64,000 nt of DNA, from the NCBI RefSeq assembly GCF_013408335.1, contig NZ_JACBZR010000001.1, forward strand, positions 124,001-188,000, in the 5' to 3' direction. Below the pieces are notes generated by a model. That model was given only the letters and a program-made list of their open reading frames with translations. It made no database searches and was not told the DNA's origin. The translations under genes were made by a program, and so were the position numbers. Shown here piece after piece: positions 24,793-32,696 of the stretch. The stretch comes from Nocardioides panzhihuensis. GTDB lineage: Bacteria; Actinomycetota; Actinomycetes; Propionibacteriales; Nocardioidaceae. The number at the start of each line of letters is the position of its first letter. Positions within the stretch are counted from its first letter, which is position 1.

Positions 24793-25167
24793 TCAGGGAA
24801 GTGTCTTCACGTCGTACTGTCGCACCTTGTCGTCGACGGTGACGAGCGCGGCATCCTCGGCCTGGGCCTGGACGATGAGCATGCGGTCGAACGGGTCGCG
24901 GTGGATGAACGGCAGCTGCGCGAGCCGTCCGCCATGCGCGGCAGTGAGCGGGAGCTCGATGAAGCCGTCGTCTTCGATGCCGTGAGCGAAGTCGTCGTCG
25001 ACCTCGAGCCGTCCGATCGACTTCTTGACCGCGATCTCGGTGATGGAGACCGCGGACACGAAGACCTGGTTGTCGAGGTCGGCGATGAGGTCGCGTGCGG
25101 CCTGCGGCAACTTCGGAGAGTCGTCCCACCACCACAGGAGGATGTGGGTGTCGAGGATGAGCTTCAC
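24793..25167 (-). CDS. VapC-like PIN-domain toxin, copy 2
   Basis: This 124-residue PIN ribonuclease is 117/124 identical to copy 1 at 17704-18078, with the changes at E23A, E34Q, E57D, Q62H, T70I, L87F and T107A. The start is GTG 25167 overlapping the antitoxin stop. It sits directly behind the integrase gene, convergent with it, and is bracketed by 95-bp direct repeats. It may stabilise the integrated element, like addiction modules on other mobile DNA. Confidence 0.88.
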   Translation of the reverse strand: MKLILDTHILLWWWDDSPKLPQAARDLIADLDNQVFVSAVSITEIAVKKSIGRLEVDDDFAHGIEDDGFIELPLTAAHGGRLAQLPFIHRDPFDRMLIVQAQAEDAALVTVDDKVRQYDVKTLP

Positions 25168-25415
25168 GAGGCGAGCGGATCCGTGTCGTCGCCGTACCAG
25201 GCGGCTTCGTCGTCCTCGGTCCACTGGTCGAAGTCCTCGTGGATCCGGATGTGGCCCTTCATGCGTCCGGGTGAGCGTGGCGCGCGCTTGGGCATCGGGC
25301 CCAGCTGTGCGACCGGGCGTCCGTTGCGGGCGATGACGATCGTCTCGCCGGCCTCGGCTGCGCTGATCAGCCTGCTCAGTGAGGACTTGGCCTCGTAGAT
25401 GTTCACGATCGTCAT
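25164..25415 (-). CDS. Phd/YefM-type antitoxin, copy 2
   Basis: This 83-residue antitoxin is 80/83 identical to copy 1 (T11S, V56I, S78T). It keeps the Phd fold start MTIVNIYEAKSSLSRLISAA and the acidic C-terminus. Because both copies differ little, this antitoxin may neutralise both toxins. The operator palindrome TGGTCAGGTCTGACCA lies 22 bases upstream. Confidence 0.88.
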   Translation of the reverse strand: MTIVNIYEAKSSLSRLISAAEAGETIVIARNGRPVAQLGPMPKRAPRSPGRMKGHIRIHEDFDQWTEDDEAAWYGDDTDPLAS

Positions 25416-25436
25416 GCCTTCAATCGTACGCCGCCT

Positions 25437-25452
25437 TGGTCAGGTCTGACCA
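25437..25452. promoter_or_regulatory. Antitoxin operator of copy 2
   Basis: TGGTCAG-GT-CTGACCA is a 7-bp inverted repeat identical in its core to the site at 18347-18362. Flanking arm bases have drifted (the outer pairs of copy 1 no longer match), so only the core is conserved. Confidence 0.65.
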
Positions 25453-25524
25453 GACTTGTTCTATGCGGTGAAGCGAAGAGGCCAGGTTCGCGGACTGTCA
25501 TGATCCTCTCGGCCGTCGGCGAGC

Positions 25525-25619
25525 GGACAAGCTCACCGACCGTTTGTCCAAGGTCGCCAAGCCGTCGAAGTGGTGACCGACGCGGCGGCCCTTCCTCCGA
25601 ACGATCCGGCGCGGATCAG
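25525..25619 (+). repeat. 95-bp direct repeat, copy 2
   Basis: Second copy of the repeat at 24693-24787, about 8 mismatches apart. Here the integrase-end sequence is a dead remnant, while the excisionase end (minus strand) belongs to the complete gene at 25533-25781. In copy 1 the situation is reversed: the integrase end is live and the excisionase end is a remnant. Confidence 0.8.
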
Positions 25620-25781
25620 CCGCTCGATCGAAGCCATCTTGACCCGGAGCGTCTTGCTGCCGAAGCGGACGGCTTCGAGCTGTCCCGCGGCGATGTAGCG
25701 GCGGATCGTCTTCGTGGACACGGCGAGCAGGTCGGCGGCGTCGCTGACGGACAGGAGCTGGTGCGTGTTGAGATCGTTCAT
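25533..25781 (-). CDS. Excisionase-like helix-turn-helix protein
   Basis: This 82-residue protein has a MerR/Xis-type helix-turn-helix (LLSVSDAADLLAVSTKTIRR then YIAAGQLEAVRFGSKTLRVK). Such proteins bind DNA near an attachment site and steer an integrase to excision. It is convergent with the integrase and was originally its direct neighbour before the toxin-antitoxin module came between. The ATG at 25781 is the natural start; a longer frame upstream is not convincing. Confidence 0.78.
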   Translation of the reverse strand: MNDLNTHQLLSVSDAADLLAVSTKTIRRYIAAGQLEAVRFGSKTLRVKMASIERLIRAGSFGGRAAASVTTSTAWRPWTNGR

Positions 25782-26017
25782 GGTGGGGTCCCCCGTGGTG
25801 GTCGGTCTGATCCCCAGGGTCCGCAGCTGGCCGCGAGTGGCCACCGGGCTGAGTGCCGATTCCATGTGTCTTAGTTGTTCCTTGCCACGGTGGGATGACT
25901 CGGAAACGTAACTGATGCCCATGAGCGTGAACCTGCGTGAGATGCACGAACTCCTCGACGAGAGATCCTCGGCCAAGGATTCGGCCGGGGTTGACCGTGA
26001 TCCTCTGTGACACGCGC

Positions 26018-26683
26018 TCAGCGGCGTGTCCGTAGGACTTGGAGGATCTCGTCGGGGTTGAGGCCGCGGTCGGCGAGCCGTTGCACGAGGTGTTTGAGGT
26101 GACGCGTCTGGGCGCGGAGACTTGGCGTCTTCTGGCGGTACCTGTCGCGTAGTCCTCGGATCAAGAGGGCATCGACCATGTCCGTGTAAGCGTGTTCGAC
26201 CAGTGGTTGCCATTCCACGCGGAGTGGTGCCGGTAGGTCTGTGAGGTCGTTCCAGGCGTCGACGAGGAGGGCGCCGTCGAGATGGTTGAAGATCTGTTCG
26301 GGGGTGCCGTGCTCGAGGAGCCACTGGTAGGCGTTGATCCGGCCGGGGCGGGTGGCGAGGTCGAGGTCCTGGCTCTTGCCGCTCTGGTCACGGATGGTGA
26401 CCGGGGTGAAGCAGGCGACCAGGTCAAGCCGCCAGAGCCGGATGGGGACATACCAGGTGAAGGCACGGTACTCGACTTCGCGGAAGGTGACTTGTGGGGT
26501 CAGCGCGAGGTCGTACCCGATGCTGCGAAGGATGCGTTCGGTGACGGCGAGGGTGGGTGACTTGGCGCCGCGTTCGTAGGCCGAGAGCGTGGACTGGGTG
26601 GTGCCGGCGCGGCGTGCGAGGGCTTCCTGCGTCAGTCGTGCTGCGACGCGGGCTTCGTGGATCAGCGACCGCCGGGTGGCCAC
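26018..26683 (-). CDS. XRE-family helix-turn-helix protein with unknown C-terminal domain
   Basis: This 221-residue protein has an XRE helix-turn-helix (ARLTQEALARRAGTTQSTLS, AYERGAKSPTLAVTERILRS). The remaining 150 residues (YQWLLEHGTPEQIFNHLDGA, LLVDAWNDLTDLPAPLRVEW) are a conserved-looking domain that was not recognised; it could bind a ligand or act as an antitoxin-like partner. It lies between the excisionase-like gene and a gene divergent from it, and probably regulates the element. Confidence 0.72.
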   Translation of the reverse strand: MATRRSLIHEARVAARLTQEALARRAGTTQSTLSAYERGAKSPTLAVTERILRSIGYDLALTPQVTFREVEYRAFTWYVPIRLWRLDLVACFTPVTIRDQSGKSQDLDLATRPGRINAYQWLLEHGTPEQIFNHLDGALLVDAWNDLTDLPAPLRVEWQPLVEHAYTDMVDALLIRGLRDRYRQKTPSLRAQTRHLKHLVQRLADRGLNPDEILQVLRTRR

Positions 26684-26793
26684 ATCTTCGAGGGTAGTTC
26701 ATAGCCGATCGGCGCTGACATGTCCGATGGCTGTCCTTTACCGGTGCACCTGACTGATGACAGGTGCGCACGGCGAGGGGCAGGAGCCGCGTG

Positions 26794-27711
26794 ATGAGTG
26801 TTGCTGATCGGTTCGGACTCGATGATCCGGACTCACCGCTGTTGGTCGAGGCGGCCGAAGGGTGGCGGCGCTGGTGCGCCCTCGATCCGCAGCTCGCGGT
26901 GGTTGACGAGCTGCGCGACCTGCGGGTGTGGACGAAGCGGGCCTCGCGAGAGGACAAGGACCGGGTGCTGGCGTCGGTGGCGGCGTTGACGGAGCGGGAC
27001 CGCTCCGCGGTGGCGGCGCTGGTATGGCTGCTGATCCCTGGCGCTAGCCGGTTGGCGCAGTCGCTTCAGGATCTGACGGCTGACATCGATGACGTCGTGG
27101 CGGGCGAGCTGTGGATCCAAGCCGCCCAGGCCCACCAGCTCGGGACCCGTGGGCTGGCGCAGACGATCTTGTACGAGACCCGTCGCGCGGTCCTGCGTGG
27201 TCTCGATGTCGGGGCGCATGCTGAGAAGACCTGGTCGCAGACCAGGACCCTCGACGATCTCGACGAGGGTGCCCTTGGCGCGAGGGCGGACCTGCACGAG
27301 GATCCGGTGGCGGATGAGGTCACCGAACCGGTGCTGGACTCGGCCGCGGAGGTGGTGGAGTTCTTGAAGGCCGCGGGCTGTGATCGGGCGCTGGGGTGGT
27401 GGGACGTCTGGCTGGTGCATGAGCTGGCAGTCGCGGCGGACGAGATCGGGGCGCCGTTGCATCGTGGGCGGTTCGGATTGACCACGCCGGCGGCGGTGGC
27501 GAAGGTGGCCGCGCTGTGTGGGAAGTCGGAACGTACCGTCAGGCGCCGGGCGTGCCAGGCCCTGGATGCGTTGGCGGAGTACGCCGCTGCGCAGGTCGAC
27601 GAGACTCGGCTGGCGCGGTGGCGGTCGGAGCATCCCGAGGTCCTGCCGACCTGGCAGCAGCTCGCCCGAGAAGAGGCGTGGGTGGACGAGACGTACGGAT
27701 CCTCGGCCTGA
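26794..27711 (+). CDS. Hypothetical protein with sigma-4-like C-terminal helix-turn-helix
   Basis: This protein of about 305 residues was not recognised. The first two thirds are helical and acidic; the part GKSERTVRRRACQALDALAE near residue 250 looks like a DNA-binding helix-turn-helix. A GGAG motif stands before GTG 26791/ATG 26794. It is convergent with the relaxase gene and divergent from the XRE regulator. Proteins of this style are common next to relaxases in actinobacterial elements and may regulate transfer. Confidence 0.6.
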   Translation: MSVADRFGLDDPDSPLLVEAAEGWRRWCALDPQLAVVDELRDLRVWTKRASREDKDRVLASVAALTERDRSAVAALVWLLIPGASRLAQSLQDLTADIDDVVAGELWIQAAQAHQLGTRGLAQTILYETRRAVLRGLDVGAHAEKTWSQTRTLDDLDEGALGARADLHEDPVADEVTEPVLDSAAEVVEFLKAAGCDRALGWWDVWLVHELAVAADEIGAPLHRGRFGLTTPAAVAKVAALCGKSERTVRRRACQALDALAEYAAAQVDETRLARWRSEHPEVLPTWQQLAREEAWVDETYGSSA

Positions 27712-27742
27712 CCACCCGATGCGGCCGTCCTTCGCTGCGGAG

Positions 27743-30700
27743 CTACATCCCGATGCCGGGGTTGTTGCGGTAGGGATCGCGGTGACCCGGTCCGCTCGTC
27801 GGGCTGATCTCGTGTTCGGGGCGGCGGAGGCCTGACGCGGGATCGGGAGGGTAGAGCGCGGGCCGCAGCTGTTGCTGGATGCGGTATCCGAGTGCCTCGC
27901 TCGCTCGCTTGGCAGGGAGTGGTCGTATGGCTGCGGCGCGGTGGAGCATGGCCGCTGCGTTGTGCCCGTCGTGGTCGAGGCGGTCCAGGAACCGGGCGAG
28001 GTCGAGGGTGTGCTCGTCTCGGCCGCCAGCGTAGGTGGCGACCTTCTCGGCCCACGCCTGCACGCTGTCGGGCAGCGCGGCCTCGTACCGGCGCTGCAGG
28101 CTGCGTTGGTAGGCGGCTGCTCCGGGGGTGTTTGTGGGTTTGCCGGTGAGGCGATGGTCATCGTCGGGTACGCCGGTGGCGGCTCGCCACAGCCGGATCT
28201 CGTCGTATAGGCCGCGGTCCTTGTCGAGCACGTCGGCGTGGCGCTTCGCCCAAGTGGGCGGCTCGGTGTCGTGTGCCTGGTCGTCTGTGTTCGAGCGGAA
28301 GGTGGTGGCCTGGGCGGTCACGAGGTCGCCCAGGGCGCTCAGGTACGGACCCCATGTCTCGTGTGTGGTGACATCGGCAGGGACCGCGGGCAGCCAGGGG
28401 AGAGGGCCCTGGCCGGCGGCTTCGAGGGCGTCCTCCCAGCTGCCTTGGTAGGTGTGCTGGGTGGCGAGGGTGACGGCGTCGGTGTACCGGGTGACGGCGT
28501 CGCGCAGGTGCTCGCTGGTGCTGGCACCGCGCAGTCGGACGGTGGTGGCCGAGACCGCTGCGCCGTCGCGGGCGATGATCTCCTCCAGTACGGGGCCGAC
28601 CGAGAGCTGTTCGAGAATCCCGGGCAGGACTGGGTCGCTCGTCGTGCCAGCGCCTGGGGCACCTCGGTCGGGGCCGCAGGTGTCGTTGTCGGGGTCGATG
28701 ATCACGTGCAGGTGGTTCTCGGTGCGGCCGCGGGTCAGCATCGTGTAGAGCAGCTGTCGGGTCTCGGTGCCGGTGATGATCCCGTACATCGCCTCGGCGG
28801 TGAGTCCTTGGGCGGTGTGGACCGTGGAGGCGTACCCCAGCTCGAGATGGTCGGCGACATAGTCCGGCGGCAGCACGACCGAGAGCCCGGAGGCCTGGTT
28901 GACGACCTTCAGGCCGCCGTCCCTGCGGACTTTGGTGATGGTCCACCGGTCGCCGTTCTTGACCCAGTCGGTGCCGCTGAGGCCGAGGCGGCGGTTGTTG
29001 CGGCGGGTGATGACCACGTCCCCGACCGAGGCCTGGTTGCCGTCGGCGAGAGCAACCTCTGCCCCGCGATGGCCTCGAGACTGGCGCGAGGACGCTTCGG
29101 CGAGGCGTGCCGCGCGTGCCCGGGCGTTGAGGTCAGCGACCAGGTCGCGGGTGGGGGCGAGCATCAACGCGTCCACCTCCGCCGCGTGCGCTCTGGCCCA
29201 CTGGTCGAAGACCTCGGCCAGGGCGGTCTCGGTGTCGCCGGTGTGGATGCGTTCGCTGTCGAAGTAGAACCCCAACGCGGCTGGGTCACCGGCCCGCAGG
29301 TCGAGGGAGGCCGCGGCCTCCGCGGGGTCGGTGAACCGGACGACCTCCTCCAACCGGTCCGCCCCGTACTGGGTGACGATGTCGCGGAGGACCCCGCCGG
29401 CGCCGACGGCGGCGAGCTGTTGGTCATCACCGACCAGCCGCACCGTGGCGCCCCGGTCGAGGCAATGCCCGACTACCCGGGCCAGGGCCGGAGTATCGGC
29501 CATGCCGGCCTCGTCGATGACCACCAGCGACCCCGCCCGGATCCTTCCAGCGAACCCGCCTGGGTCCCGGCCAGGGAGCGCGGTGGTGACGTTGTAATCG
29601 AGCTTGGCCAGGGTCTCGCACGGCATCCCGGTCGCCTCGCGCAGCACCGCCGCCGCCGCGGCCGAGGGGGCGAGGCCGACGGCTGGATAGCCGTGGTCGG
29701 CCCAGACCCGGGCGAGGGCACGGACCGCGGTGGTCTTGCCCGACCCCGCCGGCGCCAGCGCCACCCGGAGCCGGTGGCCGCTGGTGGCCATCGACCTGAC
29801 CAACGCCCGCTGCCCGGCGTTGAGCCGTAACCCGCCACCGATCTCGGCACGCCGCAGGCTGACCTCGACCTCCTCATGGGTGAACCGGAAGTCGCTCGTC
29901 AGGGCACCGGCCTCGACCAGTCGCTGCTCGGCCTCGAGGATGCGCAGGCTGGTGTAGCGGTCGCTACCGGAATGCCGGTAGACGCTGGTCCCGTCCCGGC
30001 GGTGCAGCAACGCCGGGACCGGCACGCCGTCCGCGAGGTGGTCGGGAGGCTCGGGGGTGAGGTTGATCAGCCGCGACCTCACCACCTCCTCGACCGACGC
30101 AACCACGCTAGGGAGCACGTGACTAGGGACCTCACTACCCGCGCGTACCTGCCGCTGTGCCTCGGCGCGCAGGTGCCACGACTGCCAGGTCGCCCGGTGC
30201 TCCTCCAACGCGAGCACCACACGCTCGGCGGCCTCCTCGACCCACGCCTGCGAATGCCACCCCGGCGATGCACCTGTTGGAGGAGCAACTCGGGGAGCAA
30301 CCGCATCCCGCAGTATCTGGCCGACAGCATCTGGCGAGCCCAGTACGTGGGCGGCCTCACGGCGCCAGATCCGGCGCTGCTCTGCCTCCGAGACCGGGTC
30401 GTGCTTGCGGTCGCGCGTGGCCAGGTTCGCCTGCTGGGCCAGAGCACGTTCCTCCTTCGCCGTGGGTGCCCGCCCGTGCTCCCGGACGAACGTCTCGGCC
30501 AGGTCGCGCTCGGCGTCCACGATCGAGAGCCGCCGCCGTGACCAGAACCCACACAGGCCCGGATCCACCCCGACGATCTCCCGCACGGTCCGCTTCTCCC
30601 GAGCACGCCCGGCACGTTCGGTGAACCGCACCCCTAGCCGCTCTCGCAGCCGTGCCTCCAGCGCGGTGTTGTACGTCTCTGAGATCGCCACGGTGTGCGC

Positions 30701-31303
30701 GAACAGCACGCTCCCGTAGATGGAGAGCCACTTGCCGCCCAGCGTCTGCACCTTGTTCGCCACCGCCACATGTGTATGCAGATCCGGGTCGCCGGCCCGG
30801 GTGTCGCGGTGCCGGAACGCGGCCGCGACCAGCCCGCGGGTCTCGACCTGGCGGGCACCATCGGTGCCCTCCCGGGTGAACAGCACCTCCCGCTCCACGT
30901 ACGCCAACGCGTCCGCGACCGCGGCCTCGTGGGCTTCCTCGATCGCCCGCGCGACCGGCGGAGGAGCAACCGCCCACAGCGCCGAGACCGACTTCACCGG
31001 GCTGAACGTCAGATCGAACCCAGCCACCCCACCCTTCCGCTGAGGCCGCCCCAACGCCGCTCCAGTCACCGGATGCGTGCCCTCCCCGAACAGGTGTCCC
31101 ATCTGCTCGGCGGTCACCACCTGGCCTGGCTCGATCCCGCTCAGGTCGGCCAGTCCCGAGCCCAGCCAGCGTCCCGGTGCCTCGCCCTTGGCCTCGTAGT
31201 AGTCGGCCAGCGGAGTACTACCCAGCTCGGTCGAGTCCGCAGCCGCCACCTGCCGGGTCAGGTACTCATATCCCGACCCGGCAGCCAGTTTGTGGATCGT
31301 CAT
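27743..31303 (-). CDS. MobF-family conjugative relaxase/helicase (TraA-like)
   Basis: This protein of about 1,186 residues nicks and unwinds DNA for conjugation. The N-terminal TrwC domain has candidate tyrosines in GSGYEYLTRQ and the three-histidine metal motif HRDTRAGDPDLHTHVAV. A RecD-like helicase follows with Walker A APAGSGKTTAV, Walker B VVIDEAGM and GDDQQLAAVG. ATG 31303 (MTIHKLAAG) is the family start; a frame extending to 31345 is unlikely. No coupling ATPase, TraB/FtsK gene or type IV secretion genes are in view, so transfer may need help from elsewhere. Confidence 0.9.
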   Translation of the reverse strand: MTIHKLAAGSGYEYLTRQVAAADSTELGSTPLADYYEAKGEAPGRWLGSGLADLSGIEPGQVVTAEQMGHLFGEGTHPVTGAALGRPQRKGGVAGFDLTFSPVKSVSALWAVAPPPVARAIEEAHEAAVADALAYVEREVLFTREGTDGARQVETRGLVAAAFRHRDTRAGDPDLHTHVAVANKVQTLGGKWLSIYGSVLFAHTVAISETYNTALEARLRERLGVRFTERAGRAREKRTVREIVGVDPGLCGFWSRRRLSIVDAERDLAETFVREHGRAPTAKEERALAQQANLATRDRKHDPVSEAEQRRIWRREAAHVLGSPDAVGQILRDAVAPRVAPPTGASPGWHSQAWVEEAAERVVLALEEHRATWQSWHLRAEAQRQVRAGSEVPSHVLPSVVASVEEVVRSRLINLTPEPPDHLADGVPVPALLHRRDGTSVYRHSGSDRYTSLRILEAEQRLVEAGALTSDFRFTHEEVEVSLRRAEIGGGLRLNAGQRALVRSMATSGHRLRVALAPAGSGKTTAVRALARVWADHGYPAVGLAPSAAAAAVLREATGMPCETLAKLDYNVTTALPGRDPGGFAGRIRAGSLVVIDEAGMADTPALARVVGHCLDRGATVRLVGDDQQLAAVGAGGVLRDIVTQYGADRLEEVVRFTDPAEAAASLDLRAGDPAALGFYFDSERIHTGDTETALAEVFDQWARAHAAEVDALMLAPTRDLVADLNARARAARLAEASSRQSRGHRGAEVALADGNQASVGDVVITRRNNRRLGLSGTDWVKNGDRWTITKVRRDGGLKVVNQASGLSVVLPPDYVADHLELGYASTVHTAQGLTAEAMYGIITGTETRQLLYTMLTRGRTENHLHVIIDPDNDTCGPDRGAPGAGTTSDPVLPGILEQLSVGPVLEEIIARDGAAVSATTVRLRGASTSEHLRDAVTRYTDAVTLATQHTYQGSWEDALEAAGQGPLPWLPAVPADVTTHETWGPYLSALGDLVTAQATTFRSNTDDQAHDTEPPTWAKRHADVLDKDRGLYDEIRLWRAATGVPDDDHRLTGKPTNTPGAAAYQRSLQRRYEAALPDSVQAWAEKVATYAGGRDEHTLDLARFLDRLDHDGHNAAAMLHRAAAIRPLPAKRASEALGYRIQQQLRPALYPPDPASGLRRPEHEISPTSGPGHRDPYRNNPGIGM

Positions 31304-31990
31304 CGTCACGGTCCCCAAGGCCAGAAAGGACGACCGAGTGGCCACCAGGGGGTATCTCGAATGAAAGAGGTGTGTTTGGCCTTTGTGGTTCCGTTAGGGA
31401 CAGGCGGGAGGGCATTCGGCGCGGTCGAAGCGGTGGCACACACCTTGCGGCAAGGGCCACGGACGGACACGCCAGCGAGCGTGCGGGTTGATCCCAGCGG
31501 GTGACGTTTCCTCCGGAAGGCCGACGTGGCGAGTGACGTCGGTCACTACTGTCTACTTGTGGCCGAGGAGGCGGTCTCGAGGGCGGCAACGGCCGAGATC
31601 ACGTTCGGTGGTGGCGCCGGCCGCCAACGCGCTGCGTGAGTGGGACTCCGCGGCCATCTGCCTGACGTGGCCCGGGCTTCAGGCACCGGCCAACGTGGAG
31701 GCTTGCATTCGCCGTGCGAACGTCACCAGTCGAGGACTGGGAAGTCGACAAGGCACTGCGCGTCTACCTCGGCTGATGTTTCCTCCCACGTGTGGCCGTC
31801 CGCGAGCGGGACGATCGATCAACGCCTCCACCTCCGCGTGCAGCAGTACGTAGCCGTCGCGGACCTCGGCGGGCAGGCGCTTGCCTCCGCGGGTCAGTGG
31901 GCAGCTTGGTTGGAGCCATGCCAGTCTCGCTGGTGTCGCCGTCGAGATTCTGCACATGGGCGCCGAGGTTCGGGACCGTACCGATGGAGG
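31304..31990. other. Non-coding region upstream of the relaxase, candidate oriT zone
   Basis: No supportable gene was found in these 687 bases; frames here are shadows or decayed. An inverted repeat AGTGAC-GTCG-GTCACT (31532-31547) could be an operator. Relaxase origins of transfer commonly lie directly upstream of the relaxase gene, so an oriT may be here, but no recognisable nic site was identified. The stretch also marks the right limit of the mobile region before the catabolic genes. Confidence 0.3.
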
Positions 31991-32605
31991 TCAAGGCCTG
32001 TGCAGAGCGGGGTAGAGCAGGTCGACGATCCGCTCGCAGGCTTCGAGGATCTCCTCGTCGGTTCTCAGGGCCGGGTCGAGGCCCGCAGTGAGGACCTGCA
32101 TGGAGACGGCGCCGAACAGGCACTCCACCACGGTCGCGACGACGCCGTCGTTGATGGCGTCACCCCGGGCATGGGCGCGTTCAAAGACCCGCGTCGTGGC
32201 ATTCCGGTGGCGGCCGGCGAGCTCCTGGGACACCTGTCGGTAGGCTTCGTTGGCGACAGCGTCTACGGCGATCCGGAAGGTTGCGAAACCGAGCGGGTTC
32301 GTCAGGAACCGCAGCAGGTTGGCGGCGAGCTGCACAAGGTCGTCGCGCAGGTTGCCGGTGTCAACATCCTCGATCGAGGAGGAACGGGCCATCACGCTCT
32401 CCACCAGCAGAGCGTCGCGGTCGGGCCAGCGCAGATAGACCGCGGACTTGCCGATCCCTGCCCGGCGTGCCACTCCGTCCATCGTGAAGCCGGCCGATCC
32501 GCGCTCGAGATACTCCTCGACGGCCGCATCAAGGATGCGTCGCTCCGCCTCGGGATTGCGCGGCCTGCCCGGCGAGCGCCGCGCTTGTGTCGAAGACTCG
32601 CCCAT
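31991..32605 (-). CDS. TetR family regulator of the oxidation module
   Basis: This 204-residue regulator has an N-terminal helix-turn-helix (AERRILDAAVEEYLERGSAG then FTMDGVARRAGIGKSAVYLR) and a ligand domain. It is divergent from the ferredoxin/reductase gene. The palindrome TCAGAC-N6-GTCCGA at 32617-32634 lies directly before its start, and the same palindrome in perfect form precedes the aldehyde dehydrogenase operon at 34265-34282. It therefore probably represses itself and both neighbours until the substrate or its CoA ester binds. Confidence 0.85.
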   Translation of the reverse strand: MGESSTQARRSPGRPRNPEAERRILDAAVEEYLERGSAGFTMDGVARRAGIGKSAVYLRWPDRDALLVESVMARSSSIEDVDTGNLRDDLVQLAANLLRFLTNPLGFATFRIAVDAVANEAYRQVSQELAGRHRNATTRVFERAHARGDAINDGVVATVVECLFGAVSMQVLTAGLDPALRTDEEILEACERIVDLLYPALHRP

Positions 32606-32616
32606 CGATGTTCCTT

Positions 32617-32634
32617 TCAGACGATACTGTCCGA
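32617..32634. promoter_or_regulatory. TetR operator 1, TCAGAC-N6-GTCCGA
   Basis: An inverted repeat with one mismatch and a 6-base spacer (GATACT), between the divergent TetR and ferredoxin/reductase genes. It is the partner of the exact palindrome at 34265-34282. Confidence 0.65.
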
Positions 32635-32696
32635 ATCATGAACGGACCCTGTATAACCTACGCCACACCTACCGGCTCAGAGCGAGATGATGCCCG

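Noticed and set aside
31640..32641. A 333-codon plus-strand frame over the non-coding region and the TetR gene
   Set aside because: It runs antisense through a complete TetR gene and contains no motif.
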